Notes: generated by a model not told the origin, from the sequence alone. Numbered from the stretch's first letter, positions 13,601 through 28,600 are shown. The stretch is 64,000 nt of DNA from Doryteuthis pealeii (GCA_023376005.1 CM042142.1:50223884-50287883), one strand, 5' to 3'. Numbers and translations are program-made.

Positions 13601-16600
13601 TAGACTAGGTATAAGTATTAATAGTTGATTGATTGATTTTAACAGCAAGTCAAGATGTCTAGAGTTATTTTATACCTAGAGATTAGGGAATCATATTCAT
13701 ATTTTTTGTGTAGTTGTTTTTTTTCTTAGTATTATCTGCGTTATTCAGACTATTGCCCCCATCTTTATTGTTATCTGTAAAACGTTTCGGACGATATGCC
13801 CTCCGGCCTTCTTCAGGTATTTCTTTTCAGACTTGGGAACCTTCTTTTTGAACTCAGGAACTTTCAGGTCGTAGTCGGGAACCTTCTTGTCGTAATCGGG
13901 AGCCATCACGGAACTTTGAACCTAACCCTTTATTCAGTCCAGGGGAGTATCCTGTTCTCATTCCGCTAACCATAGCTGGGGTAGGAGTTGTGTTAATTAT
14001 TTTTCTATGTTACTGCCGCCACTCAGGATTGAACTCGGAATCCAGAGATAACTGTCAGAACTGTCTTAACCTAACTACCTTATCCACTAGGCCATGTGTC
14101 CAATTTCTTTTTCTTTTTGCACATGGTCCTATCGAATACAAATGATTTTTAAACAGATCTATTTGACCTATAGATGGGATCCTAACGGTGCCTACTCAGG
14201 GTCAGAGTGGCTCCTTGCTTGGTTTTTACGGCATGTCAACCCTTGGGTTATCTTTTGCCAGAGAGGTTTTTGTTCTATTCATTCTTGTTGGGTATTTAAT
14301 TTTTTAAATTTTTTAAAAACTTTTTTTTAAACTAATTTTTTGATCTATTCAGCCCATAGATGGGACCCTAATTGCAATGAAGGGGTTTTCTTAATCTCCA
14401 GAGTTCCAGAATTGGAACCTCACCACTAGATGCAGTTAAGCCTTATACTCAGGACACAGAGTGGACCTGGGAATAATGATAATAAAGGGATACTTCATAG
14501 ATATCCAGAAGTAGCACCTCATCATCAGATGCAGATTAGTGTCATACCCAGGACACCCCTTTTTGGAAGAGGTCTTAACCGTCTGCAGGGGGAATATAGT
14601 CAGCATATTCTAAGCCCCACTATCAAAGTGGATTGGTTGTTGATTTGTTTGTTTTGTTTTACGTCATATCAATCTCAGTGGGTCATTTAATGCCGATAAA
14701 GTTTTGAAATAAATCATTTCTTAATGGATAATACAATTTTTTTATAAATACATTTTTCTATTTAACCCATAGATGGGACCCTAACAGGTACTACCACTCC
14801 GGGTTAGAGTGGACCAGGGAGCAATGGTGATGAATGGGGTGCTCCACATTCCCCAAACCTCCAAAACTGGAACCTCACCATCAGATAGAGTTTAACATCA
14901 TTCCCAGGACATGTAGACCCGCAGCCACCGCCTTCTAGCACCCATATGATAAAAAGGGGTTGGGGCTTGCCATAAGGGCAATAGGGTTGGGAAAATGATT
15001 GGTTGTTGAGGTAAACATTAGCTTACCATAAACATCAGTAAAACATATAAGACATTAAACATATTTTTGGAGTCATTTATTTTTCAACACGTTGGCTGCA
15101 ATTGTTAACGAAATACTTACTTCCACCTACCATCATGTTCCAACTCGTATGACTTCAGTACCAAACCAGATACCACAGTGATATCTTTGCAGAGGTAAGT
15201 CCGAAAGTTCTAAGTCGTTTCGGACTTATCTCTGCTAAGCGGCACATGATGATTTTTGTGAATAATTTGGGCATCTAACTACGATTCATTGAAATGCAAA
15301 GAGGTGAGTTTTAAAAATTATTTTGTCATTTGCAGTTACAAATAAAGGTTTTCTGTTATATCACTGTTTATTTTGAACACTCCTTAACAGTATTAATGTT
15401 TTGTATTTTGAAATTTGATAATTAAAACTGATTTTATGGCCATATTAAGAATACATATACTTTTATAGGTGTGTACCATATATGACACACATCATAGTTT
15501 TGGACAGTTCTTTGTGTACCATATGTGGCACACATCACGGCCAACATGTTAAGGAAGAAAGTCTTATAAAATATCTAAGACAGTACTTAATAATTTGATG
15601 AGAACGAAGATGAACAACTGTTGGAATACAAGGGTCAATTAAGAGAAATAGACCAACAAATAAGTTAGAAGAGATTAACAAGTTGAAACACGGAAAAAGA
15701 AATACAGGATCTTTAAATAATCAAATGTTTGCAGAAGAAAGAAAAATCAATTCCAGCAGACGATGCCTTTTATGAAAATGCTTTTAAATAAAGCTCAAAA
15801 GCAAATAACATTGGAAATAAGCAAGCAACTGAACAGTGTCTAAAAACAAAAATTTGGTACTTGTCCAGAATAGCCCACTGAGAAAATTTATTTGCCAATA
15901 GAAGAAGAAGGTTTATTTTCACACATTACACAATATAAACAATGTCACACAAAACAAAGAATGTAATGTTGGTCGTTGTATTAATGTTGGGAGGATGATC
16001 ACTAATTAGGACTGAGCCTATTCTAGTACTGACCAGCTCAGTTGATTTTTTTGACATAGTTTGAAAGTTGATTATAGTGACTATAATCATTATTTAAAAA
16101 AATCAATTGAGGTGGTCACTACTAGAATAGGCTCAGTCCTAATTAGTGATCATCCTCCACACATTAATACAACAACCAACATTATGTTTTTTTGTTTTGT
16201 GTGACATTGTTTATATTGTGTAATGTGTGAAAATAAACCATTATCATCTTCTTTTTCTTCTTCTCTTCTTCAATATCATCATCATCATCATCATCATTTC
16301 TTGCTGACAGCATGGATACCCATGACCCACCCTAAAGTCCAACCCCTCCTCACTATGGCAGGGTGGTGACAACGCAGTAATGTCAGAACTATGCTGTCTG
16401 GAACTCAAGTTCCCGATAGGGCCTCCCAAGGTGGATTGGTCTGTCACCCAGTGGTATTAGGGCCACAACTCAGCTAACGGGGCTCTGATGAAAAATCCAA
16501 AGGGCGTCTCCTCTATCGCCAGCAATCAACAGCTTTTAGCGTACTTGTCACTGTGTCTGTGGAGAATTTGTGGCAAACAAAGGCATCTCCTTTCTCTTAT

Positions 16601-19600
16601 CGGGATATGCATGCAGGGTTTGGGGACTACTTGTGAATTTCCTATTCTCTTGTTAGTCTTTTCATGAATTCACTATCTCGTTTATTCGAGATACAGTGAA
16701 TTTGTTGGATGGAGCCACCTCAACCGACCCAGGGTAAATGCCGCAACAACAAACCCATGACACTCTCTTGGCAACTGTCCCTATTGGTCATCGCCCTTGG
16801 CAGGTCTTCCATGCAGCATCCAGTATCAAAACAGAGCTGATTGATGTAGCTTTTTACTGGCCAGCCTACACTGGCGTGTTCACATTTAGGTATCCACAGG
16901 AGAACATCACATGAGTTCATCATTGTTTCTCCAGCAGTATCCAGCATGTCAGGTTCTTCTTACTCGGATGGTTTATGTGATAGGAGGCAAGTGGCCACAC
17001 AGCTGCTTTCTTTGGGGGTGCTGCTTCCAAGATTTGTGCAGCATCCTTGTGTAGTTCCCATATAGCTTTTTCTCTAAGCATTTCAAGTACAAGTGCTGCA
17101 ACCATATAGTAACACTGACATGGGTATGTTGTATACTGGCATCAAATTCTATATATGTTATATAGCGGCTTCTTCAAATTCACGCTGCTAAATCAGCGTA
17201 GGTATCGTAGCGGATATCGTCACTAACCCAAAAGCGATGTATGTTAGTAGTCAGCTACTGGACTTCAATAACAACAGGTACGCGTATACAAAAGAGGACT
17301 CTTCTTTATTTTCTTCGGTGTGAGGTAGATGAGGGGCGCAGAGCTTACAATGAGAATGCCGGTGGCTAGCCAAGAGCGCAGTGTTCACAATGAGTGCCCG
17401 AGGGGTGTTTTGTTGACGGGAGACGTGAAGTGTCCTTTCCACTGCTGGGCCGGCGTCTGATCGCTGTCTGCTTGTCCTCTGGCTTTTTGTATTGACAACA
17501 CGCCTACACATTTTTATCTTTTTGATCTGATAACAGACCTTTGTTATATATCTCTTTATCTTCACCCTGCTTCCTTGACCGGAAACTATCTGTTCCGCTT
17601 TCTCTTTCTTTTTAAATATATATTTTTATCTTTCTCTTTGTCCCTCAGCCAGAAGTTCCATTTTCCGGGCAAGGACAATACAACAGGGTACAGCTTGGAA
17701 GAATTCTTGTTTTATCTCATCAGAGAGATCAGATTTCCATAAGATCAATAATCTGTCTATAGCCGTCCATTTGTTTCCTATGCGTATATTGACATCACTT
17801 TCTGTAGATGAAAGATTACTACCTAGGTATGTGAACTGGTCTATTAATTTTCCAGTATGTAAGTGTGAAATTTTATAAGGATAAAAGTGATCATCAGTCC
17901 CTCCAGAATAAGACCAACTAACCACTTAAAGAATTTAACAACACATGCCTTTCTAATTTTATATTTAACACAGATAAAACTTGTTGATAAATAAAAAAAA
18001 AAGTTTATTTTATATCATTCTTAACCTTATTTCCTGTAAGTAATTGAGAGTTACCTCCCCTATTTTATGATTACATCCCCTTTAGAGAACTCTCTAGTGA
18101 ATACTAGACTACATAAACTCTCAATAAGTGTACCAATTATTTAAAGTAGAATAAAGCTTTGGAGAACTCTCTAGTGAATACTAAACTATATAAATTCTCA
18201 ATAAGTGTATCAATTATTCTAAGTAGAATAACGCTTTCCTAAGTCTATTGGTGTTATCGTTTGTCATTACATTTCACCACTTTGATAAACTAGGAAACAA
18301 TAAGGATTGCTGCAATTTGAGTTTGAGACAATTAACATTAATAATAGCAACACGTCAGTTTATTCTAAACTAGCAGCGGCTACTGGGTAGAGGAGGATTT
18401 TTTAAAAGTTAGTCCCGCAGATCCATTATTACTGAATCGGGAGTTGAATCCTTGTGGGATGTCCCATTTAAATCCCTATGTACAAAAAATAGACCTTGCA
18501 TTGATCCAGCTACTCTGAAAAGAAATGTTAATGTCTACTATCTAAAATATCAAATGAAAAAAAAAAAATCCATGTTGTTATCATATAAATTTTATTTTTT
18601 AATTATCTTCATGAATATAAATCAAATCTCTATTATTTTTGCTTCAAAACCAAGCCCTGGTGATATCTAATGTGTATATATATTTACTTTGTCCTTAATT
18701 GTTTTATTTTCGAAGTTTCCTCCGGATATATATATATACACCCAACTGCCCTTTATATAGGTATAGATAGATGAATTGTTTTGTGAGTGATTATACCGTA
18801 AATGGTTGGTTTTTGTTAAAAAAAATAATAAAGATTTAATTTTTTTTATAGAACCAGTAGACCATTCACTTTTTCAGGTTATTTATTCTAAACGGTTTTG
18901 AAAGAGTTTACTTCCTCCTACTTCTATCCCCCCCCCCATTCTGAATACTGCTATAGTTTTAAAAAAAAGAAAAATTAAAAAAAAAAAAAAAACAAGTTTC
19001 TTTTCTATAGAAAATAATAAATACACATTTAAGTTATGACATGCAAGACTAATTTTTAAACTTTAGAAGTTTAGAACACTTTTATTAAAAATGGTTTTCT
19101 CATTTCTTTGTTTATACTTAGGTAGTAATAACTCATCTACAGAAAGTGATGCCAATATATGCAAAGATGATATCAGCTGATATTTTCATGGCTTTCTCAA
19201 GGGCATTAGCACAAAGTGAAACACAAACAGCATTTGAACTCAGGTCATTGATTTGATTTTCTATGATGATAACCATTACACAATGTGTGCCTCCATAGTT
19301 GCTTATACCAAACATGTCAAAACTTTCATTCACTTTTAAGTTTATTCAATGATGATAACCGTTACATGAAGTGTGCCTCCATAGTTGCTTATACCAAACA
19401 TATCAAAACTTTCATTCACTTTTAAGTTTATTCAATGATGATAACCGTTACATGAAGTGTGCCTCCATAGTTGCTTATACCAAACATATCAAAACTTTCA
19501 TTCACTTTTAAGTTTATTCAATGATGATAACCGTTACATGAAGTGTGCCTCCATAGTTGCTTATACCAAACATGTCAAAACTTTCAATCAGTTTTAAGTT

Positions 19601-22600
19601 TATTCAATGATGATAACTGTTACACGAAGTGTGCCTCCATAGTTGCTTATACCAAACATGCCAAAACTTTTCATTCGGTTTTTTATTCATGAATTAACAG
19701 TGCATTGCATGGCTTTGCCCTAAGCTCTGTCAGTGGATCTTTTGCAAGAGGCTGACTATCCTCAAACCCTTTGGCCACTTGCAACCTCACTATACAGTAA
19801 TGCAGTAAAATCTTACCTTTTTAGAAAAGATTGTCATCAAAGAAAATCCCATTGTAGATAACAAGGCACTAAAAAGGCCTATTATATCAAAGGATAACTC
19901 TGTAACTGTTGCTATGATAACACCTCCAATTATAGGCAGCAACGACGTATAGATCTGTAAGGTAACAAAACATTTTGTTATCAAAAACATATTTACAAGA
20001 TTAGAATGAAATAATATAAAAAAAGATTTGGTTAAATCCTACTTAACAGACATAAATTCCACCTTCGTTTGTCACCCCTGCCAAAAGAAAAAAAAAATCA
20101 GGTAATTAACTGAATTTAATGAAATTTTCAGTGTTGATACATTAATGAATAAAAGATATAATACACCAGTTATTTTATTTAAAAACTTGGACCAAGTTAC
20201 CTTTAAGCACCCTAGGGGCGACCTGGATTCAGAGGGACATGTTTCACTTTGCACTGTCAATATCTGGTTGTTTGTTACCAGACGATTTTTAAACACATTT
20301 TTTTTTAATTATAAAATTAACTGCTAACTCTAACAAACAACCAGATATTGACAGTGCAAAGCGAAACATGTCCCTCTGAATCCAGGTCGCCCCTGGGGTG
20401 CTTAAATGTAACTTGGACCAAAAACTTTTACATTTTTTTCAGATAAATTAACTTTGAACCACGTATGTTTCTGAATCTGTGTTACACCTCAAAGATACGT
20501 GGTTCAAAGTTAACTGAGCTGAAAAAATGTAAGAGTTTTCAAATAAAATAACTGATGCATTATATTGTTTATTCATTAATATATCAACACTGAAAATTTC
20601 ATTAAATTCGGTTAATTTCTTGATTTTTAGGATTTTTTTTTCTTTCGGTGGGGTGACATACGATAGTGGAATTTATGTCCGTTAAGTAGGATTTAACCAA
20701 AGATTTTACAGAAAAGACAAAGAACTGTTGTGACACAATGGTTAAGTGAGAATATGGTTAGAGAAAAACAAAAGAAAAATAGAATGTGTTAGGTCCATGT
20801 GTATGCATATGTGTGGGTGTGTGTCCGAAGGGGGGGGACAAAGGATCAGTCAGATAAGGTTCAAGAGAGTCATAAAAGATGTACGGCCACCATGAAATGA
20901 AACCAGTTAGAGATAATATCTTTATGTGGCTAGTTTTAATAGAAAATGGGTCTTGAAAAAGTTGATGGTCTGAAAATTGGATGGGTCCCAACTAATTTCT
21001 TATTAAATTGGATTGGTTTTTTTTAATTTTTTTATTTATGAACTGAGGAAAGGAGAGTGGAAAGTTTTCTTTCATGAAGCAGATATCCAATCCTTTTTAT
21101 CTTATGAATGCTAGAAAGCAGTAGTTGAGGGTTAACTCCCAGTTTATTAGTAATTTATTAGTAATTATACATTTTATGAGTCTGAACTGGGCCATAATGC
21201 TGTAGAGGAAGCCAAAAACATTTATTATGCAAAAGATGAAAGCACAGTTGATCACAGTATAATAACCAGATGGTTCTAGAAATTTCAATCAGGTTATAGA
21301 ACCTTGATGATCAGGCAAGGTCAGGTAGGCCTAAAACATGGGATTCCAAGGCCGTGCTCCAAGCCTAAAAGCACATCTGGTGAGTAGCATTTGGAGAGTA
21401 TCAGGAGAGCTTGACATCTCAGAATAGTGTGATTTGTCATTTTCACGACTGGCAGAAGCATCCAGAGTTGCCAAATTGTGCCTTACATTACCAAAATATT
21501 GCAAAACTTTTAGTGGGTTAGTTGGTTAGATTTTACGGCATGTCAAACCTTGTTGGGTTACTTTATGCCAAAGACGTTTTGTTTTATTTATTCTTGGTGG
21601 GCATTCAAAGATTTTTTTAAACTCATGTATTTTTTCCATAGATGGGAGCCTAACAAGTACTACCACTCTGGGTAGGGTGGACCTGGGAGTAATGATGATG
21701 AAGGGGTACTCCACACTCTCCAGAGTTCCAGAATCGGAACTTTACCATTAGATGCAGTTTAACATCATACCCAGTTTTTGACTCTTATATTTAGCTTTTG
21801 TGAATTATTTTAATTATAATCACTAAAAATTTTTTAAAAATTAGACAACTGACACAGAATTCATTTTTAAACTATCAAGAAACTAATGATTATTCAGGCT
21901 CCTTCTCTTGCAGGGGAAGTCCCTGTGGCATAATGGCTAACACACTGGACTGCAACATCATAGTACGCAAGTTCAAACTCCAGTATTGGTATTACGTACA
22001 CTTTCAAACTAATACCGTTAGGAAAGGTATGAACCCCCTTATCCCTGAGCTATAAGTTAGATAGTACCACTAAACAAAGGGAATAAACCAAACCTTCCCT
22101 TGCACTCCAATTTGTGTTGATTGTCACCAAAAAAAAAAAAGTTTGTTTTTTGCGATCACTTCTAGTCATGTTAGGTTAATTTGTTGGATTTAATGACATG
22201 TTAACCCTTGTTGGGTTACTTTATACCAAAGATGTTTTTGTTTTATTCATTCTTGATGGTTATTCAATTTTTTTTAAAACTGTTTTTTTTTTTATAACAC
22301 ATTTTTAAAACTCATTCTTTTTTTCTATTTAACCCATAGATGGGACCCTAACAAGTACTACCACTCCGGATCAGAGTGGACCTGGGAGTAATAGCAAAGG
22401 GGTACTCCCCACTCCCCATAGCTCCAGAATTAGAACCTCACCACTAGATGTGGCTTAGCCTCATATCCAGGATATTAAGACCCTCGACTATCACCTTCGA
22501 GCACATATGTGATGAAAAGAGTTGGTGGGGTTACATAAGTGCAATACAGTCAGAACAATCATATAGGTGCTAGGGTTTGACCTGACCAGCTGTTTGATCG

Positions 22601-25600
22601 AAGTAGGCCTCTCCAACTGCCTCTCTGGCCCAGGTAAGGGACAAAAATGGAGTGATGCATACCAGACTGCTCAGCCACCAGGATTCTGTCCTTAAGCATT
22701 ATGGGTCGCCACCTATGGCCAACAGGTGGCCCCATTTAGGGGAGGGGTCTTACCCCACTGCAAAGATGCGGTTGGTGTATTTTATGGACCCAGCTGACAA
22801 GGCTTCTAGTCATGTTATAAAAATCCATATGTCCCATTGTTCAGTGGTAATTTGGATAATCTCATAGAAAAATGAAATTCCCAACAGGACAAAAAAGATA
22901 TCTATTTCCTTGTAACATGTTGCTGGTATCTAGAAACACAAAAATTCAGGCAATATAGACTGTCCTAATTGTATTCTTATCAGAATAGATACCATATCTC
23001 TATATATAATGGAGATTCAATCTCTTTTTGTCTGTAACCAAAACTACCTCACTGCTTACGTCACAGTAACTTCAGGAATTAAGTAAGTGTATCAATGAGT
23101 ATTCAATTTATAGTCAGTATCAATTACTACATAAAAGTGTAAGGACAACTGAATTATATATAGAATCAGGACTGAGAATGCACAAATGATGATCTAATGT
23201 GTCATTTAAAACAAGCTTCAATAAATACATAACCGATATTATTGATTCATATATAGTTCTTTTTTCCCTTTGATATATATTTAAAGTTATCAGAATAATT
23301 AAATCAGAAATTTTTAGAAACATTTTTTAAGCAAGTAATTCATTTTTTTCTTTTTATATTAAATTTTTTATTCTATTTATTTAATTTTCCACCCCCAGAC
23401 AATATCTTCCAAAAATTCATTTCTATACCACCCAGAGAGCATTTTTTCCCCCTAGAATACTTAATGAAAGATCGCACTTTTTTTTAAACCCAAAATTCCG
23501 CTAAAATCAGTGGTGCAACCTATCATTCAACATGAATGTAAAACCGCAGTACTTTAATTTTTATTACTAATTAAGTTGCAATGATCAGCCGTTGCAATGA
23601 CAGTCCTGATCAAGTTAAATAACTATGCTTATACCTAAATGATTAAACATTTTTTTCTAAAGTCTTCTATACTGTTTGTAAACCTAAGTAGATAATTATT
23701 GATTTTTTATTATTGAGTTGACTATTACGCTTTTTACCCAGGCTCATTCATGATTATAATACTAAGAAACGCAACCCTTATTTTTAAATGTTTGCATTAT
23801 GCATCACGGTCTATGGATAAGTGTTCTAGATCTAATATTTGTAAGCAAAGTCTTGAAACTAAGGTGAATCTTTGATACCAGCAACATGTTACAAGTTTTA
23901 TGTTAGAATAGGTTGTGTAACTAGCCAGAGTATAATATGGCCTATCTGCGGATCAAACGCAAATACCCACTTTGACAACCACAAATTAGGGGTGCAACCT
24001 ATCCACTGGTGTGAGATATCTGTAAGAAAAACGGTAGATGTTTTAGACTGTTGGAAAATTATGGTCGGTTTTACATTTTAAATGTATAATAATATCCAGA
24101 CATTATTTTCTGAATATAAGGAGTGTACAGAAATGTAGTTTTTGTTAAGATAGGTTATATAACAAGCCAGATTATAATGTGACCAATCTGTGGGTCAACC
24201 GCAAATACTCATTTTGACAACCCCAAATTAAGGGTGTAACCTATCCACGAGTATATATGGTAGATGTATTAGACTATTGGAAAATAATGCTCAATTTTAA
24301 ATTTAAATGGGTAATAACATTCAGACATTATTTTTCTAATATAGGAGTGTGCAAAAATTTAGCGTTTTCTTTTCTTTAATTAAAAAAAAAAAAAAAAGAA
24401 AGAAAAAGATTTCAGTTGTGTATTCAGTATTCATCCCTCAATAAATGAGGACACTGAAACCTTTTGTAACCGCCTAATATCTAGGCCAAGAGAAATTAGA
24501 ACAGAAGTTTGTAAAGAAAAAAAACATTGATGAATAATAAATCTAATTGCCGAAAAACTCCACAGATGCAGCTGTTTTCTATGCATTACATAGCAATTCT
24601 TTCTAATATTAGATATTTTGTACACTTTCTTTGTCAGATCATTTTAGGCACATAACTACTGGATTCAATGGTATATAAAAGTAGAGTAAAGTCGTCGGGG
24701 TGGCCTAAAGTCGGTATCAGCCAATCAGCGAGGGAGTCTATCTCCTTTCCTAGCGCTAGACCAAGGAGATTGTTTTTGCATCTGAGATAGAGCGTCACAC
24801 CTACCATCAGCTCCTTACTTTACCGCACAGATCCCTGTGCTACTCATACGCTGAGTTAGCGAGGGCTGATATCGAACTAGGAACATTGTGGTTTCTAGCC
24901 GAACGCTCTACCGACTGAGCTAACCTGGCCCCTAAAACCACTATATTAGGAAAAATAGCTTTAAAAAAAATATATTATGGATATTATATGGAAAGTTGAA
25001 GTGGCAATACTCATGAAAAAATTTTTAATGGAATTTTGCAATAAAAAATATATCTTATTATAATGGAGATTCAGTGCCTGTCTGTGTAATCAAAACTATG
25101 TCACTGCTTACATCACCATACCGTCAGGAATTGCGTTAGTTTATTAATGAGTATTTAATTTATAGTCAAAGTCATTAATATATAGAATAAATCTTATTTA
25201 TCAACAATGTCTATGAAAATCTGTTAGATTTGACTCAAAACAGCCACATATTAGTGCATTTAAAATCCTGCAATGTCTTATATATCACTAAGAAATAAAG
25301 GTTTACATAATATATGGTGTGGTTAATTTGCATACTGGTTTTTAACAAATGGGTTTAATAAATAATTACTTGGTGTCCTTGATCTCTAATATATTGTTTC
25401 ATTCACGAACATATCAAAATCAATCCTGGTTTTATATAAAATATAATTAAAATAAGTGTAATCTTTTTATATGCATTCTTATTTAATTTTGTTAGTCTTT
25501 CTAATTCAATATATTTATACATTAAAACTTAAATACTTATGCCCAGCAAAACTAATTGAACAGCTATTTTTTTGCATGTAATTCACCTGCACAAGAGTGT

Positions 25601-28600
25601 GTTTGTACATTTTGCTTATTTATGAGAACTCAGAGTAATATGAATTGTGTCAAATTTAGTAGAAAAATACAATAAAGAATTCCATTTTACATAGTTTATT
25701 AGCAGTTAAGATCGGTCAGTTACTTTAGTCATAAGCCATTCTCAAAGTTCAGTTTTTGTGGAATAGTAACTTTTCATTGTAAAAATTAGTCTCACTCACC
25801 AAACACTGAAACAGACTTTTATTAATTTTTTATGTATTTTTTTATAAATTTAAAACCAGTATTATTTGTTTCTATTTTTGAGATGAGGCTTGATGAGAAT
25901 AATTTTTTTGATTTTTCACATTATTGTCCTCATCCTTATTGTGGTAGATATTAACACAACGTTTCGGCCGCTCTACCCTCTGGGCTTCATCAGGTGTTTC
26001 CTGTGTATCTGAATATAGTGATGATACAACCTGGGAAATCATTTTTAATGGTTTGACAGTTGAACCTCTTAAAAGTTCTTCGACACCTGTTTGATCAACT
26101 GTCAAACCATTAAAAATGATTTCCCAGGTTGTATCATCACTATACTCAGATACACAGGAAATACCTGATGAAGGCCAGAGGATACAGCGTCCGAAATGCT
26201 GTGCCAATAACTACCACAATAAAGATGAAGACAATAGTCCGAAAAAATCCAAATTATTTAAATCCTGTAATTTGTTTGGAATCACCATGAAAAGCATGCA
26301 TCTTCTGGACCAGGGGTCACCAAATTACGGCCCGTGGGCCGGATCTGGCCCACAAATGCATTTTATCAAACCCACTGACCCATTGAACAAAATTGACTGA
26401 TAAATATTTGAAAGCAATTCTCTTGATTGGATGTAGCAATTCCAAACCAAACATTGACGATATCTCGAAAGGCAAACTTCAGTTTCACAAATCTCACTAA
26501 ATCTTTCTGCTAATGTTGCGTTCTTTGATAATGTTTTGAAAATAAATATGTTGGTTAAATTTGTTTTTGTGCATCTTATGCCACTCATCCATGAATATAA
26601 CATTGAAAGATGAATTTTGTTTTACATCTTTTTCTCAGAGGTTTTGTTCTGGCTAACAACTATTGAACACAATAATAATGAGGCCTGCACTCGTTATTTT
26701 TTCAATTATCCGTCCCACCATGAAAAAAGTTTGGTGATTCCTGTTCTGCATAGATTTACCTTAAAAAACCAACAGACCTGGAATTCTCTCAAGCCACTAC
26801 TTGCTTTCATTAGGATGAGGGAGATATTTACAACTTATAAATATAAGGTCAAATCTTTTACTTTGTGAAGGAAATATTACTTTTTTTTTTAAATTCTAAG
26901 GAAATAACTAAATAAATGTGATATTATAAACAAACAATCTACCTAGAAAATACAATAAAAATTAATAAAAGTCTGTTTCACTGATTGGTAAAGACTATTT
27001 TTTACAATGAAAAGTTACTATGCCACAAAAGTAAAACTTTGGTTTGGTTTGGTTTATTTTGTTGGATATTACAGCATATCAACCCTTGTTGGGTTATTTT
27101 ATGCCAAATATTTGGTTCTATTCATGCCTGATGGGTAGTCAAATTCTTTTTTAAATTCGTTTTTTTTTTAATACATTTCTTATTTTTTCCTATTTAACCC
27201 ATAGATAAAACCTTAAAAGGCAGAGATAGATACGTGTCCGGCATCCCTGACACCCAAAAATCTAAAAGGACGCAGTAAAATCGTATCAATGCATCCCAGT
27301 GGTTTTCTTTATTCTTCCCACACTATTTCAAGCTAACTGTAAACACATTTGAATAGTTTCTTAGAAATTAATTACACAGGATGGGCTACAAGGTAGGAGT
27401 TGACAGTTTTAGTACGGACCAATGAATTTTCCCGGGGACTCATTCAAAGAAAATATGTGCGTCCCAGGATGCACTAAGTCAAAAAGCTATCAGCATTAAT
27501 TGCCTAAAGGTACTATCATTCTGGGTCAGAGTGGACCTGGGAGTAAAAGCAATTAAGGAGTACTCCATATTCCCCAGAGCTACAAAATTAAACTTCACCA
27601 GTAGATGCAGTTTAACATCATGCCCAGGACATGCAGATCTTTGAGGAGAGCATATGACAAAAGTAACTAAAAGGCTAATTGATTAGGTTAAATGCAGGGC
27701 TTGACACTAACGCCGTCCCATCGTCCTGGGGGATGATAAAAATTACATCCGGGATGATCAATACGTCATCCGGGATAGTTTGCCGGGGACGGTAAAATTT
27801 TTTCCTAAAAGTTAGTACTACATTCCAATAATGGCCGTCCAGTGATTGCCCGAATGCTGACCTCAAAATGAGGCTACAGCACCGCAGGTCTATTCTCAAA
27901 GCCATGTAATGAATAATGGTGGAGGGAGGTAGTTTAAAAGGACCGAATTATGTACTACTAACCCTTCTCAGGGTAACTTAAAGTAAAAAAGTATTTTTTT
28001 TTAGCTCAAAACAGACTAGTAAAAAGATTTTTTGTCCAAATATCCAGAATTATCACTGCTTCAGCTTTTCTTAATGTTTTATTACATGTTATTATGCTAC
28101 TGATGACTGACAAGTATAGATGATGCTAATGAATTAAACAAAAATATTTTAATTTCGGGACGGTCCAAACCCTATTTAACCCATTTTTTCTATTTAACCC
28201 ATAGATGGGACCCTAAAAGGTACTACCACTCCAGGTCAGAGTGGACCAGGGAGCAATAGTGAGGAAGGGGTGCTCCACAATCCCCAAACCTCCAAAACTG
28301 GAACCTCACCATCAGATAGAGTTTAATGTGATTCCCAGGACATGTAGACCTTCAGCCACTGCCACCTAGCACCCATATGATAAAAAGGGCTGGGGCTTGC
28401 CATAAGGGCAATAGGGTTGGGAAAATCATATAGGTGCTAGGGCTTGATGTTGATCGGAGGGGGCTCTCCGACCGCCCGTCTAGCCCAAGATAGGGCCAAA
28501 GTGGAGTATTGCATTCATGACTGCCCATCCACCTGGGCTCAACCTTAAGGATCACGGGTCACCACCCACGACCAACAGGTGGCTTCATTGGGGGAGTCTT

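Larger units (their letters stand above)
25748..27038. mobile_element. Composite: 80-bp inverted arms 1.1 kb apart
   Basis: Left arm 25751-25830 and right arm 26955-27035 mirror each other (GTAACTTTTCATTGTAAAAA against TTTTTTACAATGAAAAGTTA). Between them lie the foldback 25915-26260 and a hAT-like end at 26311. Confidence 0.7.

Noticed and set aside
17251..17565. 104-codon minus frame with [20 protein letters not shown]
   Set aside because: No recognised family; lies between two LINE remnants and is more likely LINE or insertion sequence than a gene.
24675..24935. tRNA gene reading (GGTTAGCTCAGTCGG...GTTCGATATC)
   Set aside because: The tRNA-like head runs straight into a SINE body found at five other places and the acceptor stem is not closed; it is a SINE promoter, not a tRNA gene.
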